64,000 nt of DNA, taken from NCBI RefSeq assembly GCF_003258365.1, contig NZ_QHKM01000007.1, positions 210,665 through 274,664 on the forward strand, written 5' to 3'. Of this stretch, positions 24,171 to 33,132 are shown in pieces. The notes under the pieces were generated by a model, which saw only the letters and a list, made by a program, of their open reading frames with translations, was not told the origin of the DNA and ran no database searches. Origin of the DNA: Hymenobacter edaphi (GTDB lineage: Bacteria > Bacteroidota > Bacteroidia > Cytophagales > Hymenobacteraceae). The stretch's first letter is position 1. Every line of letters begins with the position of its first letter. The position numbers and the translations under genes are program-made.

Positions 24171-24644
24171 ATGAGACCCGAAGAAACCGTTGACTACAAC
24201 ATCAAAGTGGCTTGGCACGCCATTTCGCGCATGTACAATGTGCAGGCCGCCAAGCACGACATCACCACCAGCATCGGCTTCGTGCTGCTGAACATCGACC
24301 AGGAAAACGGCACGCCCGCGACCAAAATCGCGCCGCTGCTGGGCCTGGAAACCCGCTCCCTGACGCGCATTCTGCGCTCCATGGAGGAGAAGGGCTTGAT
24401 CTACAAGCAGGCCGATCAGCAGGACAAACGCTCGGTACGCATCTTCCTGACCGAAGAAGGGCTGAAGAAGAAGGAAGTGTCGCGGCAGACGGTGCGGCAG
24501 TTCAACCAGAAGATCCGGGAAAAAGTACCCGCCGAGCAGCTGGAGGTGTTTTTCCGGGTGGTCGGCCAGATCAACGGGCTGATCGATAACAAGAGCATTT
24601 TCGAGGGCTTCAAGGTGAAACCGCTGAAGCCGGTCAGTAAATAA
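24171..24644 (+). CDS. MarR-family transcriptional regulator
   Basis: 157 aa winged-helix regulator. The DNA-binding core is seen in TPATKIAPLLGLETRSLTRILRSMEEKGLIYKQADQQDKRSVRIFLTEEG (about residues 46-97): recognition helix ETRSLTRILRSME, then a wing with DKRSVRI. Long helices at both ends would form the dimer interface. Its place immediately upstream of fadN-fadA-fadE, 91 bases away on the same strand, suggests it controls beta-oxidation in response to acyl-CoA or fatty acid. Ligand is not known. No signal peptide. Family members usually repress their own promoter, and the AT-rich stretch at 24095-24160 would be the expected operator region. Confidence 0.88.
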   Translation: MRPEETVDYNIKVAWHAISRMYNVQAAKHDITTSIGFVLLNIDQENGTPATKIAPLLGLETRSLTRILRSMEEKGLIYKQADQQDKRSVRIFLTEEGLKKKEVSRQTVRQFNQKIREKVPAEQLEVFFRVVGQINGLIDNKSIFEGFKVKPLKPVSK

Positions 24645-24735
24645 GCCGGGCTGCTGGGCGCGTGGGGTAAGCCCGCGCACTGAGTAGCTCGGTTATTGAT
24701 TTTCAACCATTCCCACTCATTCACTTTTTCAGAGA

Positions 24736-27144
24736 ATGAATCGCACCATCAAGAAAGTAGCGGTCCTGGGTTCCGGGGTAATGGGCTCGCGCATTGCGGC
24801 TCACTTCGCCAACATCGGGGTACAGGTACTGCTGCTCGACATCGCGCCGAAGGAGCTGCTGCCTGCGGAAGAAGCCAAGGGCCTGAAGCTGGACTCGCCG
24901 GCGGTGAAAAACCGCATCGTCAATGCCTCGCTCGACGCGGCGGTGAAGGCCAACCCTTCGCCCCTGTACCGCAAAGCCGACGTGAGCCGCATTAAAACCG
25001 GCAACTTCGACGACAACCTCAAGGACATTGCCAGCTGCGACTGGACCATCGAGGTAGTGGTGGAGCGGCTCGACATCAAGAAGAGTTTGTTTGAGCGGGT
25101 GGAGCAGTACCGCAAGCCCGGCACGATCATCACCTCCAACACCAGCGGCATCCCGATTCATTTGATGACGGAAGGCCGCTCCGCGGACTTCAGGAAGCAC
25201 TTTTGCGGCACGCACTTTTTCAACCCGCCGCGCTACCTGAAGCTGCTGGAAATCATTCCGACCCCGGATACGGATCAGTCGGTAGTGGATTTCCTGATGC
25301 ACTACGGCGACCTGTACCTAGGCAAGACCACCGTGCTGGCCAAGGACACGCCCGCGTTTATTGCCAACCGCGTGGGCGTTTTCGCCATCATGGACGTGCT
25401 GCAGGTGATGCAGCAGCTAGGCATGACGGTGGAGGAAGTGGATAAGCTGACCGGCCCGGTTATCGGCCACGCCAAGTCGGCCACCTTCCGTACTTCGGAT
25501 GTGGTGGGGCTGGATACACTGATGAACGTGGCCAACGGCCTGGCCCAGAACCTACCCCACGACGAAGCCCGGGACGCTTTCCAGCTGCCCGAGTTTCTCA
25601 AGAAAATGGGTGAGAACAAGTGGCTGGGCGACAAAACCGGCCAGGGATTCTACAAGAAAGTGAAGGGTGAAGGCGGCAAGTCGGAAATTCAGGCGCTGGA
25701 CCTCACCACGCTGGAGTACAAGCCCAGCCAGAAGGTGAAGTTTGCCACCCTGGAGACGACCAAGGCCATCGAGAAGCTGGCCGACCGCTTCAAGGTGCTG
25801 GTGGCTGGCAAGGACAAAGCCGGGGACTTCTACCGCAAGACCTTCGCCGGGCTGTTCGCCTACGTGTCGAACCGCATTCCGGAAATCACCGACGCGCTCT
25901 ACAAAATCGACGACGCCCTGCGCGCCGGCTTCGGCTGGGACATGGGCCCGTTTGAGACCTGGGACGCGCTGGGCGTGCAAAAAGGGCTGGAGCTGGCCCA
26001 GGCCGAAGGCAAAACCGTGGCCCCGTGGGTGCAGGAAATGCTGGCCGCCGGCAACGCTTCCTTCTACAAGGTGAGCGAGCAGGGCGTGAAGCAGTTCTAC
26101 GACATTGAAACCAAGGCTTACAAAGCCATTCCGGGCGTCGAGAACTTCGTGGTGCTCGACAACCTGCGCGCTTCGGGCAAGGTGGTGTGGAAAAACTCGG
26201 GCGCTTCGGTTATCGACCTCGGCGACGGAATTCTGAACGTGGAGTTCCACTCGAAGATGAACGCGCTGGGCTCCGACGTTATCCAGGGCCTGCTGAAAGG
26301 CGTGGAGCTGGCCGAAAAGGACTTCCGCGGCTTGGTGGTGGGCAACGACGCGCCGAACTTCTCGGCCGGCGCCAATCTGGGCCTCGTGTACATGTTCGCG
26401 CTGGAGCAGGACTACGACGAGCTGAACATGATGATTGCGCAGTTCCAGCAGGCCATGATGCGGATGCGCTACAGCAGCATCCCGGTGGTGGGTGCCCCCC
26501 ACGGCCTCACCCTCGGCGGCGGCTGCGAGCTGAACCTGCACTGCGACAAAGTAGTGGCCGCCGCCGAAAGCTACATCGGCCTCGTGGAGTTCGGCGTAGG
26601 CCTGATTCCGGGCGGCGGCGGCTCCAAGGAAATGACCCTGCGCACCGCCCTCAAGTACGAAGAGGGTGAGCCGGAATACAACCTGCTGCGCAACGCGTTC
26701 ATGACCATTGCCACCGCCAAGGTGTCGACCTCCGCCCACGAAGCCTTCGACCTGGGCTTCCTGCGCCGCGGCGACGAAGTGGTAGTCAACAGCAACCGCG
26801 TCATTGCCCAAGCCAAGGCTGCCGCCATCGAGCTGGCCGAGGACGGCTACACCATGCCGGTGCAACGCACCAACATCAAGGTGCACGGCCGCGGCGCGCT
26901 GGGCATGTTTATGACCGGCGTACACGCCATGCGCGTGGGCAACTACATTTCCGACCACGACCTGAAAATTGCCAACAAGCTGGCCTACATCATGTGCGGC
27001 GGCGACCTGTCGGCGCCCACGGAAGTATCGGAGCAGTACCTGCTGGATTTGGAGCGCGAAGCCTTCCTCTCGCTCTGCGGTGAGCGAAAAACCCTGGAGC
27101 GGATTCAGTCGATTCTGACCACTGGCAAGCCGTTGCGCAATTAG
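24736..27144 (+). CDS. fadN: 3-hydroxyacyl-CoA dehydrogenase / enoyl-CoA hydratase
   Basis: 802 aa bifunctional beta-oxidation enzyme. The dehydrogenase comes first: NAD-binding AVLGSGVMGSRIAAHFANIG (about residues 9-28), SNTSGIPI, then the C-terminal dehydrogenase domain with GKTTVLAKDTPAFIANRVG. A crotonase (enoyl-CoA hydratase) domain follows at about 500-720: FSAGANLGLVYM, GAPHGLTLGGGCELNLHCD and GVGLIPGGGGSKEM. This order (dehydrogenase then hydratase) is that of Bacillus FadN, opposite to E. coli FadB. With fadA and fadE downstream it forms a fadNAE-like unit under the MarR gene. The gene ends at the start of a palindromic repeat that fills the gap to fadA. Confidence 0.93.
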   Translation: MNRTIKKVAVLGSGVMGSRIAAHFANIGVQVLLLDIAPKELLPAEEAKGLKLDSPAVKNRIVNASLDAAVKANPSPLYRKADVSRIKTGNFDDNLKDIASCDWTIEVVVERLDIKKSLFERVEQYRKPGTIITSNTSGIPIHLMTEGRSADFRKHFCGTHFFNPPRYLKLLEIIPTPDTDQSVVDFLMHYGDLYLGKTTVLAKDTPAFIANRVGVFAIMDVLQVMQQLGMTVEEVDKLTGPVIGHAKSATFRTSDVVGLDTLMNVANGLAQNLPHDEARDAFQLPEFLKKMGENKWLGDKTGQGFYKKVKGEGGKSEIQALDLTTLEYKPSQKVKFATLETTKAIEKLADRFKVLVAGKDKAGDFYRKTFAGLFAYVSNRIPEITDALYKIDDALRAGFGWDMGPFETWDALGVQKGLELAQAEGKTVAPWVQEMLAAGNASFYKVSEQGVKQFYDIETKAYKAIPGVENFVVLDNLRASGKVVWKNSGASVIDLGDGILNVEFHSKMNALGSDVIQGLLKGVELAEKDFRGLVVGNDAPNFSAGANLGLVYMFALEQDYDELNMMIAQFQQAMMRMRYSSIPVVGAPHGLTLGGGCELNLHCDKVVAAAESYIGLVEFGVGLIPGGGGSKEMTLRTALKYEEGEPEYNLLRNAFMTIATAKVSTSAHEAFDLGFLRRGDEVVVNSNRVIAQAKAAAIELAEDGYTMPVQRTNIKVHGRGALGMFMTGVHAMRVGNYISDHDLKIANKLAYIMCGGDLSAPTEVSEQYLLDLEREAFLSLCGERKTLERIQSILTTGKPLRN

Positions 27145-27241
27145 TAGTTGACAGTTGTTAGTTGTCAGTTGTTAGACATTTAAGTCGGCAGCTGGCAGCT
27201 AACAGCCCCTGACAACTGACAACTTCAAACTGACAACCAAC
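27144..27241. repeat. Unit-repeat palindrome between fadN and fadA
   Basis: Left arm 27144-27176 consists of 7-nt units AGTTGAC / AGTTGTT / AGTTGTC / AGTTGTT; right arm 27209-27241 is the complement type (TGACAACTGACAACTTCAAA and on). The element fills the whole 98-base gap: the left arm starts in the fadN stop codon and the right arm ends one base before the fadA ATG. Confidence 0.85.
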
Positions 27242-27242
27242 A

Positions 27243-28421
27243 ATGGAAGCATATATCGTAGCTGGTTACCGCACGGCCGTGGGCAAAGCGCCCCGCGGTG
27301 GTTTCCGCTTCACCCGCCCCGACGACTTGGCCGCCGAGGTAATCAAGCACCTGCTGAAAGAGGTGCCGCAGCTCGACCCTACGCGCGTCGACGACGTCAT
27401 CGTCGGCAACGCCGTGCCGGAGGCTGAGCAGGGCCTGCAGATGGGCCGCTTGATTTCGTTGCTGGCCCTGCCCATCAACGTGTCGGGCCTCATCGTGAAC
27501 CGCTACTGCGGCTCGGGCGTGGAAACCATTGCCATGGCCGTGGGCAAGATCAAGGCCGGCATGGCCGACTGCATCATTGCGGGCGGCACCGAAAGCATGA
27601 GCCTGGTGCCCACCGTCGGCTGGAAAACCGTGCCGAACTACAAGCTCGCCCAGCAGCACCCCGACTACTACCTCGGCATGGGCCTTACCGCCGAAGCCGT
27701 GGCCCAGGATTACAAAATCTCGCGCCAGGACCAGGACGAGTTCAGCTACCAGTCGCACCAAAAGGCCATCAAGGCCATTGCCGAGGGCCGCTTCAAGGAG
27801 CAGATTGTGCCGATTACCGTCGAGGAAACCTACCTCGACCAGGCTACCGGCAAAAAGAAAACCCGCTCGTACGTGGTGGATACCGACGAAGGCCCCCGCG
27901 CTGATACTTCGGTGGAAGCCCTGGGCAAGCTGCGCCCGGTATTCTCGGCTACCGGCTCTGTCACGGCCGGCAACTCCTCCCAAACCTCCGACGGCGCAGC
28001 CTTCGTCATCGTCATGTCGGAGCGGATGGTGAAGGAGCTGAACCTGGAGCCCATTGCCCGCATGGTGAACTACGCCACCGAGGGCGTCGATCCGCGCATC
28101 ATGGGCATGGGCCCGATCAAGGCCGTGCCGAAAGTGCTTAAGCAGGCCGGCATGAAGCTGGAGGATATCGACCTGTTCGAGTTGAACGAGGCCTTTGCCT
28201 CCCAGTCGATTGCCGTGGTAAAGGAGCTGGGCATCGACCCGGACAAGCTGAACGTGAACGGCGGCGCCATTGCCCTCGGCCACCCGCTGGGCTGCTCCGG
28301 CGCCAAGCTCTCGATCCAGCTGTTCCACGAGCTGCGCGCCCGCGGCCAGAAGTACGGCATGGTCACCGCCTGCGTGGGCGGCGGCCAGGGCGTAGCGGGC
28401 ATCTACGAGCTGCTGAAGTAA
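27243..28421 (+). CDS. fadA: Acetyl-CoA C-acyltransferase (3-ketoacyl-CoA thiolase)
   Basis: 392 aa, typical thiolase length. Catalyses the last step of beta-oxidation, cleaving 3-ketoacyl-CoA with CoA. Motifs: nucleophilic Cys in [15 protein letters not shown] (about residue 90), the [12 protein letters not shown] segment, [16 protein letters not shown] with the catalytic His, and [14 protein letters not shown] with the second catalytic Cys near the C-terminus. It is the middle gene of fadN-fadA-fadE. A palindromic repeat lies on each side of it. A hairpin with T-run follows about 190 bases downstream, so fadE may also be transcribed from its own promoter. Confidence 0.94.
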   Translation: MEAYIVAGYRTAVGKAPRGGFRFTRPDDLAAEVIKHLLKEVPQLDPTRVDDVIVGNAVPEAEQGLQMGRLISLLALPINVSGLIVNRYCGSGVETIAMAVGKIKAGMADCIIAGGTESMSLVPTVGWKTVPNYKLAQQHPDYYLGMGLTAEAVAQDYKISRQDQDEFSYQSHQKAIKAIAEGRFKEQIVPITVEETYLDQATGKKKTRSYVVDTDEGPRADTSVEALGKLRPVFSATGSVTAGNSSQTSDGAAFVIVMSERMVKELNLEPIARMVNYATEGVDPRIMGMGPIKAVPKVLKQAGMKLEDIDLFELNEAFASQSIAVVKELGIDPDKLNVNGGAIALGHPLGCSGAKLSIQLFHELRARGQKYGMVTACVGGGQGVAGIYELLK

Positions 28422-28433
28422 CGGCCCGCTAGA

Positions 28434-28545
28434 ACGTCATGTCGAGCTTGTCGAGACATCTCGCTGGATAGTAAAATCCTCGTTGAACAGAATTTACTAT
28501 CTGGCGTCAGCACGCGAGATGTCTCGACTTCGCTCGATATGACGT
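28434..28545. repeat. REP-like palindrome after fadA
   Basis: Outer arms ACGTCATGTCGAGCTTGTCG and CGACTTCGCTCGATATGACGT. Inner stem GGATAGTAAA...TTTACTATC is shared with 10868-11000. Includes GAGACATCTCGC and its complement GCGAGATGTCTC. A clean member of the REP-like family. Confidence 0.85.
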
Positions 28546-28613
28546 GCCAGAGAAACTCGTTGTAAACCAGAACCCGCGCCGATATACCGGTGTTCTGATA
28601 TTGCCAACTACCA

Positions 28614-28642
28614 GAAGCCCCGTCTCTTCGGGGTTTCTTTTT
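28614..28642 (+). terminator. Terminator after fadA
   Basis: GAAGCCCCG / CGGGGTTTC stem (9 bp with one G-T) and a 6-nt loop, then TTTTTC. It separates fadA from fadE. Confidence 0.8.
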
Positions 28643-28675
28643 CAAAAAGTAGTCGGCACGCCTAACATTTTTTAT

Positions 28676-28683
28676 TACCTTTC
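28676..28683 (+). promoter_or_regulatory. Possible fadE promoter -7 box
   Basis: TACCTTTC differs from TAnnTTTG only in the last base. It lies between the fadA terminator and the fadE start, 85 bases before the ATG, where an internal promoter would be expected. Confidence 0.4.
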
Positions 28684-28767
28684 GGTATCCACTGCCAGCC
28701 GGCGCTTGCCGGCCCCAGATAGTCGGCAAGCCGAACAGTTTCCCAACCTCAAATTCCCACCACGGCC

Positions 28768-30555
28768 ATGGAAGTAACCAACAAACTTGTCAAAGGCGGC
28801 GAGTTCATCATCAAACCGACCGACGCCCAGGATGTCTTCACGCCCGCCGACTTTTCGGAGGAGCAAAACATGATGCACCAGACCGCGCTGGACTTCGTGG
28901 AGAAAGAGGTGCAGCCCCTGCTGGAGCGCCTCGACAACCACGAGGAAGGCCTGATGCGCGGCCTGATGGAAAAGGCCGGGGAGCTGGGTTTGTTCGGCGT
29001 GAGCATCCCCGAGGAGTTCGGCGGGCTGAACATGGACTTCCCCACGTCGCTGCGCGTGACGGAGGGCGTGGGCGGCGGCCACTCGTTCCCGGTGGCCTTC
29101 GCGGCCCACACCGGCATTGCCATGCTGCCCATTTTGTACTTCGGCACCGAGGAGCAGAAGCAGAAATACCTGCCCGGCCTGACTTCCGGCGAGCTGATGG
29201 GTGCCTACTGCCTCACCGAGCCCGGCTCGGGTTCCGACGCCCTGGGCGCCAAAACCAAGGCCGTGCTGACCGAGGACGGGGAGCATTACGTGCTCAATGG
29301 CCAGAAAATGTGGATTACCAACGGCGGTTTTGCTGACGTGTTCGTGGTCTTCGCCAAGATTGACGGGGAGCAGTTCACCGGCTTCATCGTGGAGAAGACC
29401 AACCCTGGCCTGAGCCTCGGCAACGAGGAGCACAAGATGGGCATCAAGGGCTCCTCCACGCGCCAGGTGTTCCTGTCCGACTGCAAAGTGCCGAAATCGG
29501 CCGTGCTGGGCGAAATCGGGAAGGGCCACCTGATTGCCTTCAACATCCTGAACATCGGCCGCATCAAGCTGGCTGCGGCTTGCCTGGGCGCCTCCAAAAT
29601 GGCCGCCACGCTGAGCGTGAAGTACGCCAACGAGCGGGTGCAGTTCAAGCTGCCGATCAGCAAGTTCGGCGCCATCAAGTACAAGCTGGCCGAGCAGGCT
29701 ATCCGCATCTACGCCGTTGAATCGGCCATCTACCGGGCGGGCATGGACATTGCCCGCATGGAGCAGGAACTGCTCGGCAAAGGCCAGAGCCACAACGAGG
29801 CCCTGCTGGGCGCCGCCCGCGAGTTTGCCGTGGAGTGCGCCATCCTGAAAGTGGAAGGCTCCGAGGTGCTCGACTACGTGGTGGACGAAGGCGTGCAGAT
29901 CTACGGCGGCTACGGCTTCTCGGCCGACTACCCGATGGACCGCGCCTACCGGGACTCGCGCATCAACCGCATCTTCGAGGGCACCAACGAAATCAACCGC
30001 ATGCTGGCCGTCGACATGATCCTGAAGAAGGGGCTGAAAGGCGAGCTGGACCTGATGGGCCCGGCCCAGGCCGTGCAGCAAGAACTGATGGCCATTCCAG
30101 ACTTCGGCGGCGACGAGGACAACAGCCTGTTCGCGGCCGAGCTGCGCACCATTGGCAAGCTCAAGAAGGCCATCCTGATGGTGGCCGGCACGGCCGTGCA
30201 GAAGTACATGAACTCCCTGGCCAAGGAGCAGGAAGTGCTGATGAACATTGCCGACATGGCCATCAAGGTCTACACCGCCGAAAGCACCATCCTGCGCGTG
30301 CAGAAGGAAGCCGGCGTGAAGGGCGAAGAAGCCATGGCTCAGCAAATCGACATTGCCCGCGTGTACCTCTCCGACACCGTCGATAACGTGAACAAGTTCG
30401 GCAAAGAGGCCATTGCCTCCATGACCGAAGGCGACGAGCAGCGTCTGCTGGCCCTGGGCCTGAAGCGCTTCACCAAAGCCGACCTTTACAACGCCAAGGA
30501 CGCCCGTCGCCGCATCGCCGACGTGCTGATCCAGGCCAACGAATACGCGTTCTAA
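28768..30555 (+). CDS. fadE: Acyl-CoA dehydrogenase
   Basis: 595 aa FAD-dependent enzyme making the first oxidation of beta-oxidation. Standard domains: N-terminal helical domain (about 30-150), middle beta domain (CLTEPGSGSDALGAKTKA, WITNGGFADVFVVFAKI) and C-terminal helical domain (about 260-410) with ECAILKVEGSEVLDYVVDEGVQIYGG supplying the catalytic Glu region, and RDSRINRIFEGTNEINRM. An additional 150-residue helical extension follows, as in the YusJ-type enzymes of the fadNAE group. It is the last gene of the cluster; two hairpins follow. Substrate chain length cannot be told from sequence. Confidence 0.92.
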   Translation: MEVTNKLVKGGEFIIKPTDAQDVFTPADFSEEQNMMHQTALDFVEKEVQPLLERLDNHEEGLMRGLMEKAGELGLFGVSIPEEFGGLNMDFPTSLRVTEGVGGGHSFPVAFAAHTGIAMLPILYFGTEEQKQKYLPGLTSGELMGAYCLTEPGSGSDALGAKTKAVLTEDGEHYVLNGQKMWITNGGFADVFVVFAKIDGEQFTGFIVEKTNPGLSLGNEEHKMGIKGSSTRQVFLSDCKVPKSAVLGEIGKGHLIAFNILNIGRIKLAAACLGASKMAATLSVKYANERVQFKLPISKFGAIKYKLAEQAIRIYAVESAIYRAGMDIARMEQELLGKGQSHNEALLGAAREFAVECAILKVEGSEVLDYVVDEGVQIYGGYGFSADYPMDRAYRDSRINRIFEGTNEINRMLAVDMILKKGLKGELDLMGPAQAVQQELMAIPDFGGDEDNSLFAAELRTIGKLKKAILMVAGTAVQKYMNSLAKEQEVLMNIADMAIKVYTAESTILRVQKEAGVKGEEAMAQQIDIARVYLSDTVDNVNKFGKEAIASMTEGDEQRLLALGLKRFTKADLYNAKDARRRIADVLIQANEYAF

Positions 30556-30570
30556 CCAGAACGCACCAGA

Positions 30571-30600
30571 ACAACTGGCCGCGGGGAAACGGCCGGTTGT
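30571..30600 (+). terminator. Hairpin after fadE
   Basis: ACAACTGGCCG / CGGCCGGTTGT, an 11-bp stem with one G-T pair, 15 bases past the fadE stop, followed by GTATTT. Probably the first part of a tandem terminator. Confidence 0.65.
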
Positions 30601-30624
30601 GTATTTCCCGATGGGGGAAAACTT

Positions 30625-30659
30625 AAAAGGGCCGCTCCGGTATCGGGGCGGCCCTTTTT
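30625..30659. terminator. Terminator between fadE and the convergent gene
   Basis: AAAAGGGCCGCTCC pairs with GGGGCGGCCCTTTT (one mismatch/wobble) with T5 on the plus strand and A4 on the other side. It serves fadE and possibly also the convergent minus-strand gene ending at 30678. Confidence 0.85.
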
Positions 30660-30677
30660 GTGCGTTGGTTCTAGGTG

Positions 30678-30992
30678 CTAATCGGCAATGGCCAACAAGC
30701 CCTGGTCAGCAGCGGAGGCATTTAGCAGCAGCACAAACAGCCGTTGCTCGGGCGTGCTCACGTCGTTGGGCCGCAGCTGGGGGTGCCGGTGCAGCAGCAG
30801 TTGCAGCTTCATCTGCGCCACTCCCTTGCTCCAGCGGAAGTCCTGGTCGTAGTCCAGCCGGCCTTCGATGATGCGCTGGGCCTGCAGCTCCGCAAAGTCC
30901 TCGGCCGACAGCTCGCCGGTTTTGGGCAATTCGTCCAGCCGCATCCGGCTGGGCCGGGGCGCTTCGTCCGGCAACAGGTAGAAGGTCAGCAC
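30678..30992 (-). CDS. Hypothetical protein
   Basis: 104 aa from a GTG start, three bases after the stop of the frameshifted secreted-protein gene, so the two form a tight pair. Cytoplasmic-type, no signal peptide. It begins MLTFYLLPDEAPRPSRMRLD, has an Asp/Glu-rich middle (LSAEDFAELQAQRIIEGRLD), then KGVAQMKLQLLLHRHPQLR and a hydrophobic C-terminal helix. I do not recognise a family. Codon bias and tight spacing support it as a real gene; its function may depend on the upstream secreted protein. Confidence 0.6.
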   Translation of the reverse strand: MLTFYLLPDEAPRPSRMRLDELPKTGELSAEDFAELQAQRIIEGRLDYDQDFRWSKGVAQMKLQLLLHRHPQLRPNDVSTPEQRLFVLLLNASAADQGLLAIAD

Positions 30993-30995
30993 AGC

Positions 30996-32448
30996 TTATT
31001 TGAATACCAGCTTGTTGAGCTGCAGCGCGGCCGACTTCTTGCTGGGCCGGGTCACCACAATCATCGTCTTGCCGTCGAGCCAGGCGGTGAAGTCCTTCAC
31101 GTAAGCCACCTGCTGGTCGTTGGCCACGTTCAGCCCCAGGGCCTTGGGCTCGGTCACGGTGCCCGCCAGCCCGCCGATTTTGCGCAGGTACAGGTCGGTT
31201 TTGTCCTTGAGCTTCTCCAGCGTCACCACCTGCACGTCGTTGCCGATGGGCGCGGCCCGGTAGCCGATGCCGGTAAAGCTTTCGGTGATGGGCGCCGCCT
31301 GGTTTTTGGCAATGATCTGGTGCCAGGTCGGCGACTGGAACTCGTTGTAGCCGAACAAGTGCAGCTCCCGGGCCCGCACCGGGGCGTCGGGGCCTTCCTC
31401 GGCCTTGTGCTCGGCAATGACCACCACGTTCTGGTCCTCCGTGCGCACCACGTCCGACAGGTAAATGTCGTCGAGGCGTTTGTAGCTGGCGCCGGTGAGC
31501 TTGTTGGTCTCAGCCAGGTACTCGGGCGTGAACTTGAACTCGGGCGCAAACTTCATGTCGGCCGCGGCGAAGTCGAACTTCACCAGCTTCAGGCTCTGGT
31601 ACTCGCCCGAGGCGTAATCGGCGCAGATAGTGGCGGCGTAGAGCGTCTGCCCGTCGAGCAGGCGCCACTGCGAGTCGCGCACGGTCACCTTTCTGCCCCC
31701 AAAGACGCCGCCCACCGTCACCGACATGACCTTGATGTCGGCTTCCTGGTCGCGGTAGCGGCGCACGGTTAGCTTCTGGTTGTCGTCGCCGATGAGGGCC
31801 ACGTACTGGGTGCCGTCGTTGGCCACGTGCACGCTGGGGGAGAAGAACGAGCCTAGGTCGCGGAAGTCGTAGGTGCGGTCCTTAAGCTTGCTGAGCTGCC
31901 GGTCGTAGTGCGCCGCCGTCAGCGACTTGATCTGCGCGTCGCGCGTCACGTAGCGCCAGGCCACGAGCTGCGTCCCGTCGGGCGAGATGCTGATGCCCGG
32001 GCGGCGCTCCTGGGTGCCGCCCTCGGCCACTTTCTTGGCCGTGAGCTTCTGGCCGGTCTTCAGGTCGACGGGCTGCACGAGCAGGTGCTGGCCAGTTTCG
32101 TCGCTGTGATGCAGCACCACCAGCGCCTGCTGGTCGTTGCGGGCAAAAGCTTCCATGCTCTCCCCGGGCGCCACCGGCACCGTGGCAGTCCAGAGCTTTC
32201 TGAGGTCGGCGTCGTAGCGCTCCACGGCATACTCGCCGGCCGAGCGGTGACTCAGAATGATGAAGTCGGTGCTGCCGGGCAGGGCCAGGGTTTTTTACGT
32301 GAACCCGCTGGTTATAAGGGTCTTCGCTGTGTTCGGGCACGTAGGCGAAAGGAGTGGAGCGGACCCGCTGGGCCTGGGCCGAAGGCGCCTGCAGCAGCGC
32401 CACGGCGAGCAGACCGGCGGGTAAAATTTTGCAAAATGTAAAGCGCAC
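30996..32448 (-). pseudogene. Secreted beta-propeller-like protein, frameshifted
   Basis: Two pieces of one gene in different frames. The first, from GTG at 32448, gives MRFTFCKILPAGLLAVALLQ, a signal peptide ending AQAQ, then about 30 residues up to VHVK. There a run of six A (T6 at 32291-32296 on the plus strand) moves the frame. With one A fewer, reading continues ...VKTLALPGSTDFIILSHRSA and joins the long downstream frame ending at 30996. The complete product would be about 483 aa, rich in short beta-strands and DGxxLV-type turns (ISISPDGTQLVAW), suggestive of a propeller; no family recognised. A promoter box is present at 32503. The single-base change may be a true mutation, phase variation, or a sequencing error in the homopolymer. 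Confidence 0.7.
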
Positions 32449-32502
32449 GTCGTTAGGTGGTTAACGGAGCAAGAGTCGTCCAACGGAGAAAAATGTACTC
32501 CC

Positions 32503-32510
32503 CAAAGGTA
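32503..32510 (-). promoter_or_regulatory. Promoter -7 box of the frameshifted gene
   Basis: TACCTTTG on the minus strand, 55 bases before the GTG start at 32448. A -33-like TTTA lies about 21 bases upstream. Confidence 0.6.
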
Positions 32511-32659
32511 TCAATCAGTCGACCATTCCCGTAAAGGCCCCGCCGGGGGATGCCTGAAATGAAATATTCATGCTTTCATAACTTCCGGATTGACACCTTA
32601 TGCAGCGCCTGCCGTTTCCTTTGTAAAGCTGGTTAGTGCAGATTCAACGGGCGAAAAGC

Positions 32660-32689
32660 TTGTTAATTTGCATATAATTAATAAATTTG
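32660..32689 (+). promoter_or_regulatory. Promoter of the small secreted protein
   Basis: TTG at 32660-32662, 19-base spacer, then TAAATTTG at 32682-32689: a good match to the Bacteroidota -33/-7 pattern. The predicted leader to the ATG at 32845 is about 150 bases. The AT-rich stretch here stands out from the GC-rich surroundings. Confidence 0.65.
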
Positions 32690-32844
32690 TGCACAGATTG
32701 GGCTTTCCAGCCGCCCCACGCTGATTTCTGTGCTTGATGACCACGCCACTGGTCTTCACTGACCGCGCCAACCGGGCCCGGCAGAAATCCAGGCTCCCGC
32801 CTTATGCGCGGTGGGCCGCTCTTTCCACCGAACGTTTCCTTCAC

Positions 32845-33075
32845 ATGAAGTCTTTATTACAGTTTTTTTTACTGATTGCTCTGGTCCTTGTTGGTAAGCA
32901 GGTAAAGCAACAGGCGCAGGCGGCTCCGTCACAAACCACGACGCCGCCGACGGTTCGGCAGCATACCGAGTCTATCGAGTCGTTTTTTGTGCAGCACGTC
33001 AGCTACAAGAGCGTTCCGGCGCAGGCCGTCAGTGTTGAGTATAGCCGAAAGACGAACCCCGTCACGCTTAACTAA
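32845..33075 (+). CDS. Small secreted peptide, unknown function
   Basis: 76 aa with the start at MKSLLQFFLLIALVLVGKQV. An in-frame ATG 37 codons upstream would bury this hydrophobic segment and is disfavoured. Residues 1-25 form a signal peptide or membrane anchor. The remaining 50 residues are polar: QAAPSQTTTPPTVRQHTESI then ESFFVQHVSYKSVPAQAVSV. No cysteines, no recognised domain. It has its own promoter and a terminator close behind, so it is transcribed alone. Possibly a secreted or periplasmic short protein specific to this lineage. Confidence 0.55.
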   Translation: MKSLLQFFLLIALVLVGKQVKQQAQAAPSQTTTPPTVRQHTESIESFFVQHVSYKSVPAQAVSVEYSRKTNPVTLN

Positions 33076-33082
33076 GTTGCAG

Positions 33083-33105
33083 AACGGCTTATAGGCCGTT
33101 TTTTT
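33083..33105 (+). terminator. Terminator after the small secreted protein
   Basis: AACGGC / GCCGTT 6-bp stem with a 6-nt loop, followed by an unbroken T-run of seven including the stem end. Confidence 0.75.
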
Positions 33106-33132
33106 ATGCCGGATTGTTGAGCGTCGGGGCTC

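Noticed and set aside
32288..32300. Programmed -1 frameshift at the A AAA AAC heptamer
   Set aside because: Restoring the frame needs +1 (or loss of one A); a -1 shift leads quickly to a stop, so the slippery-site reading does not work.
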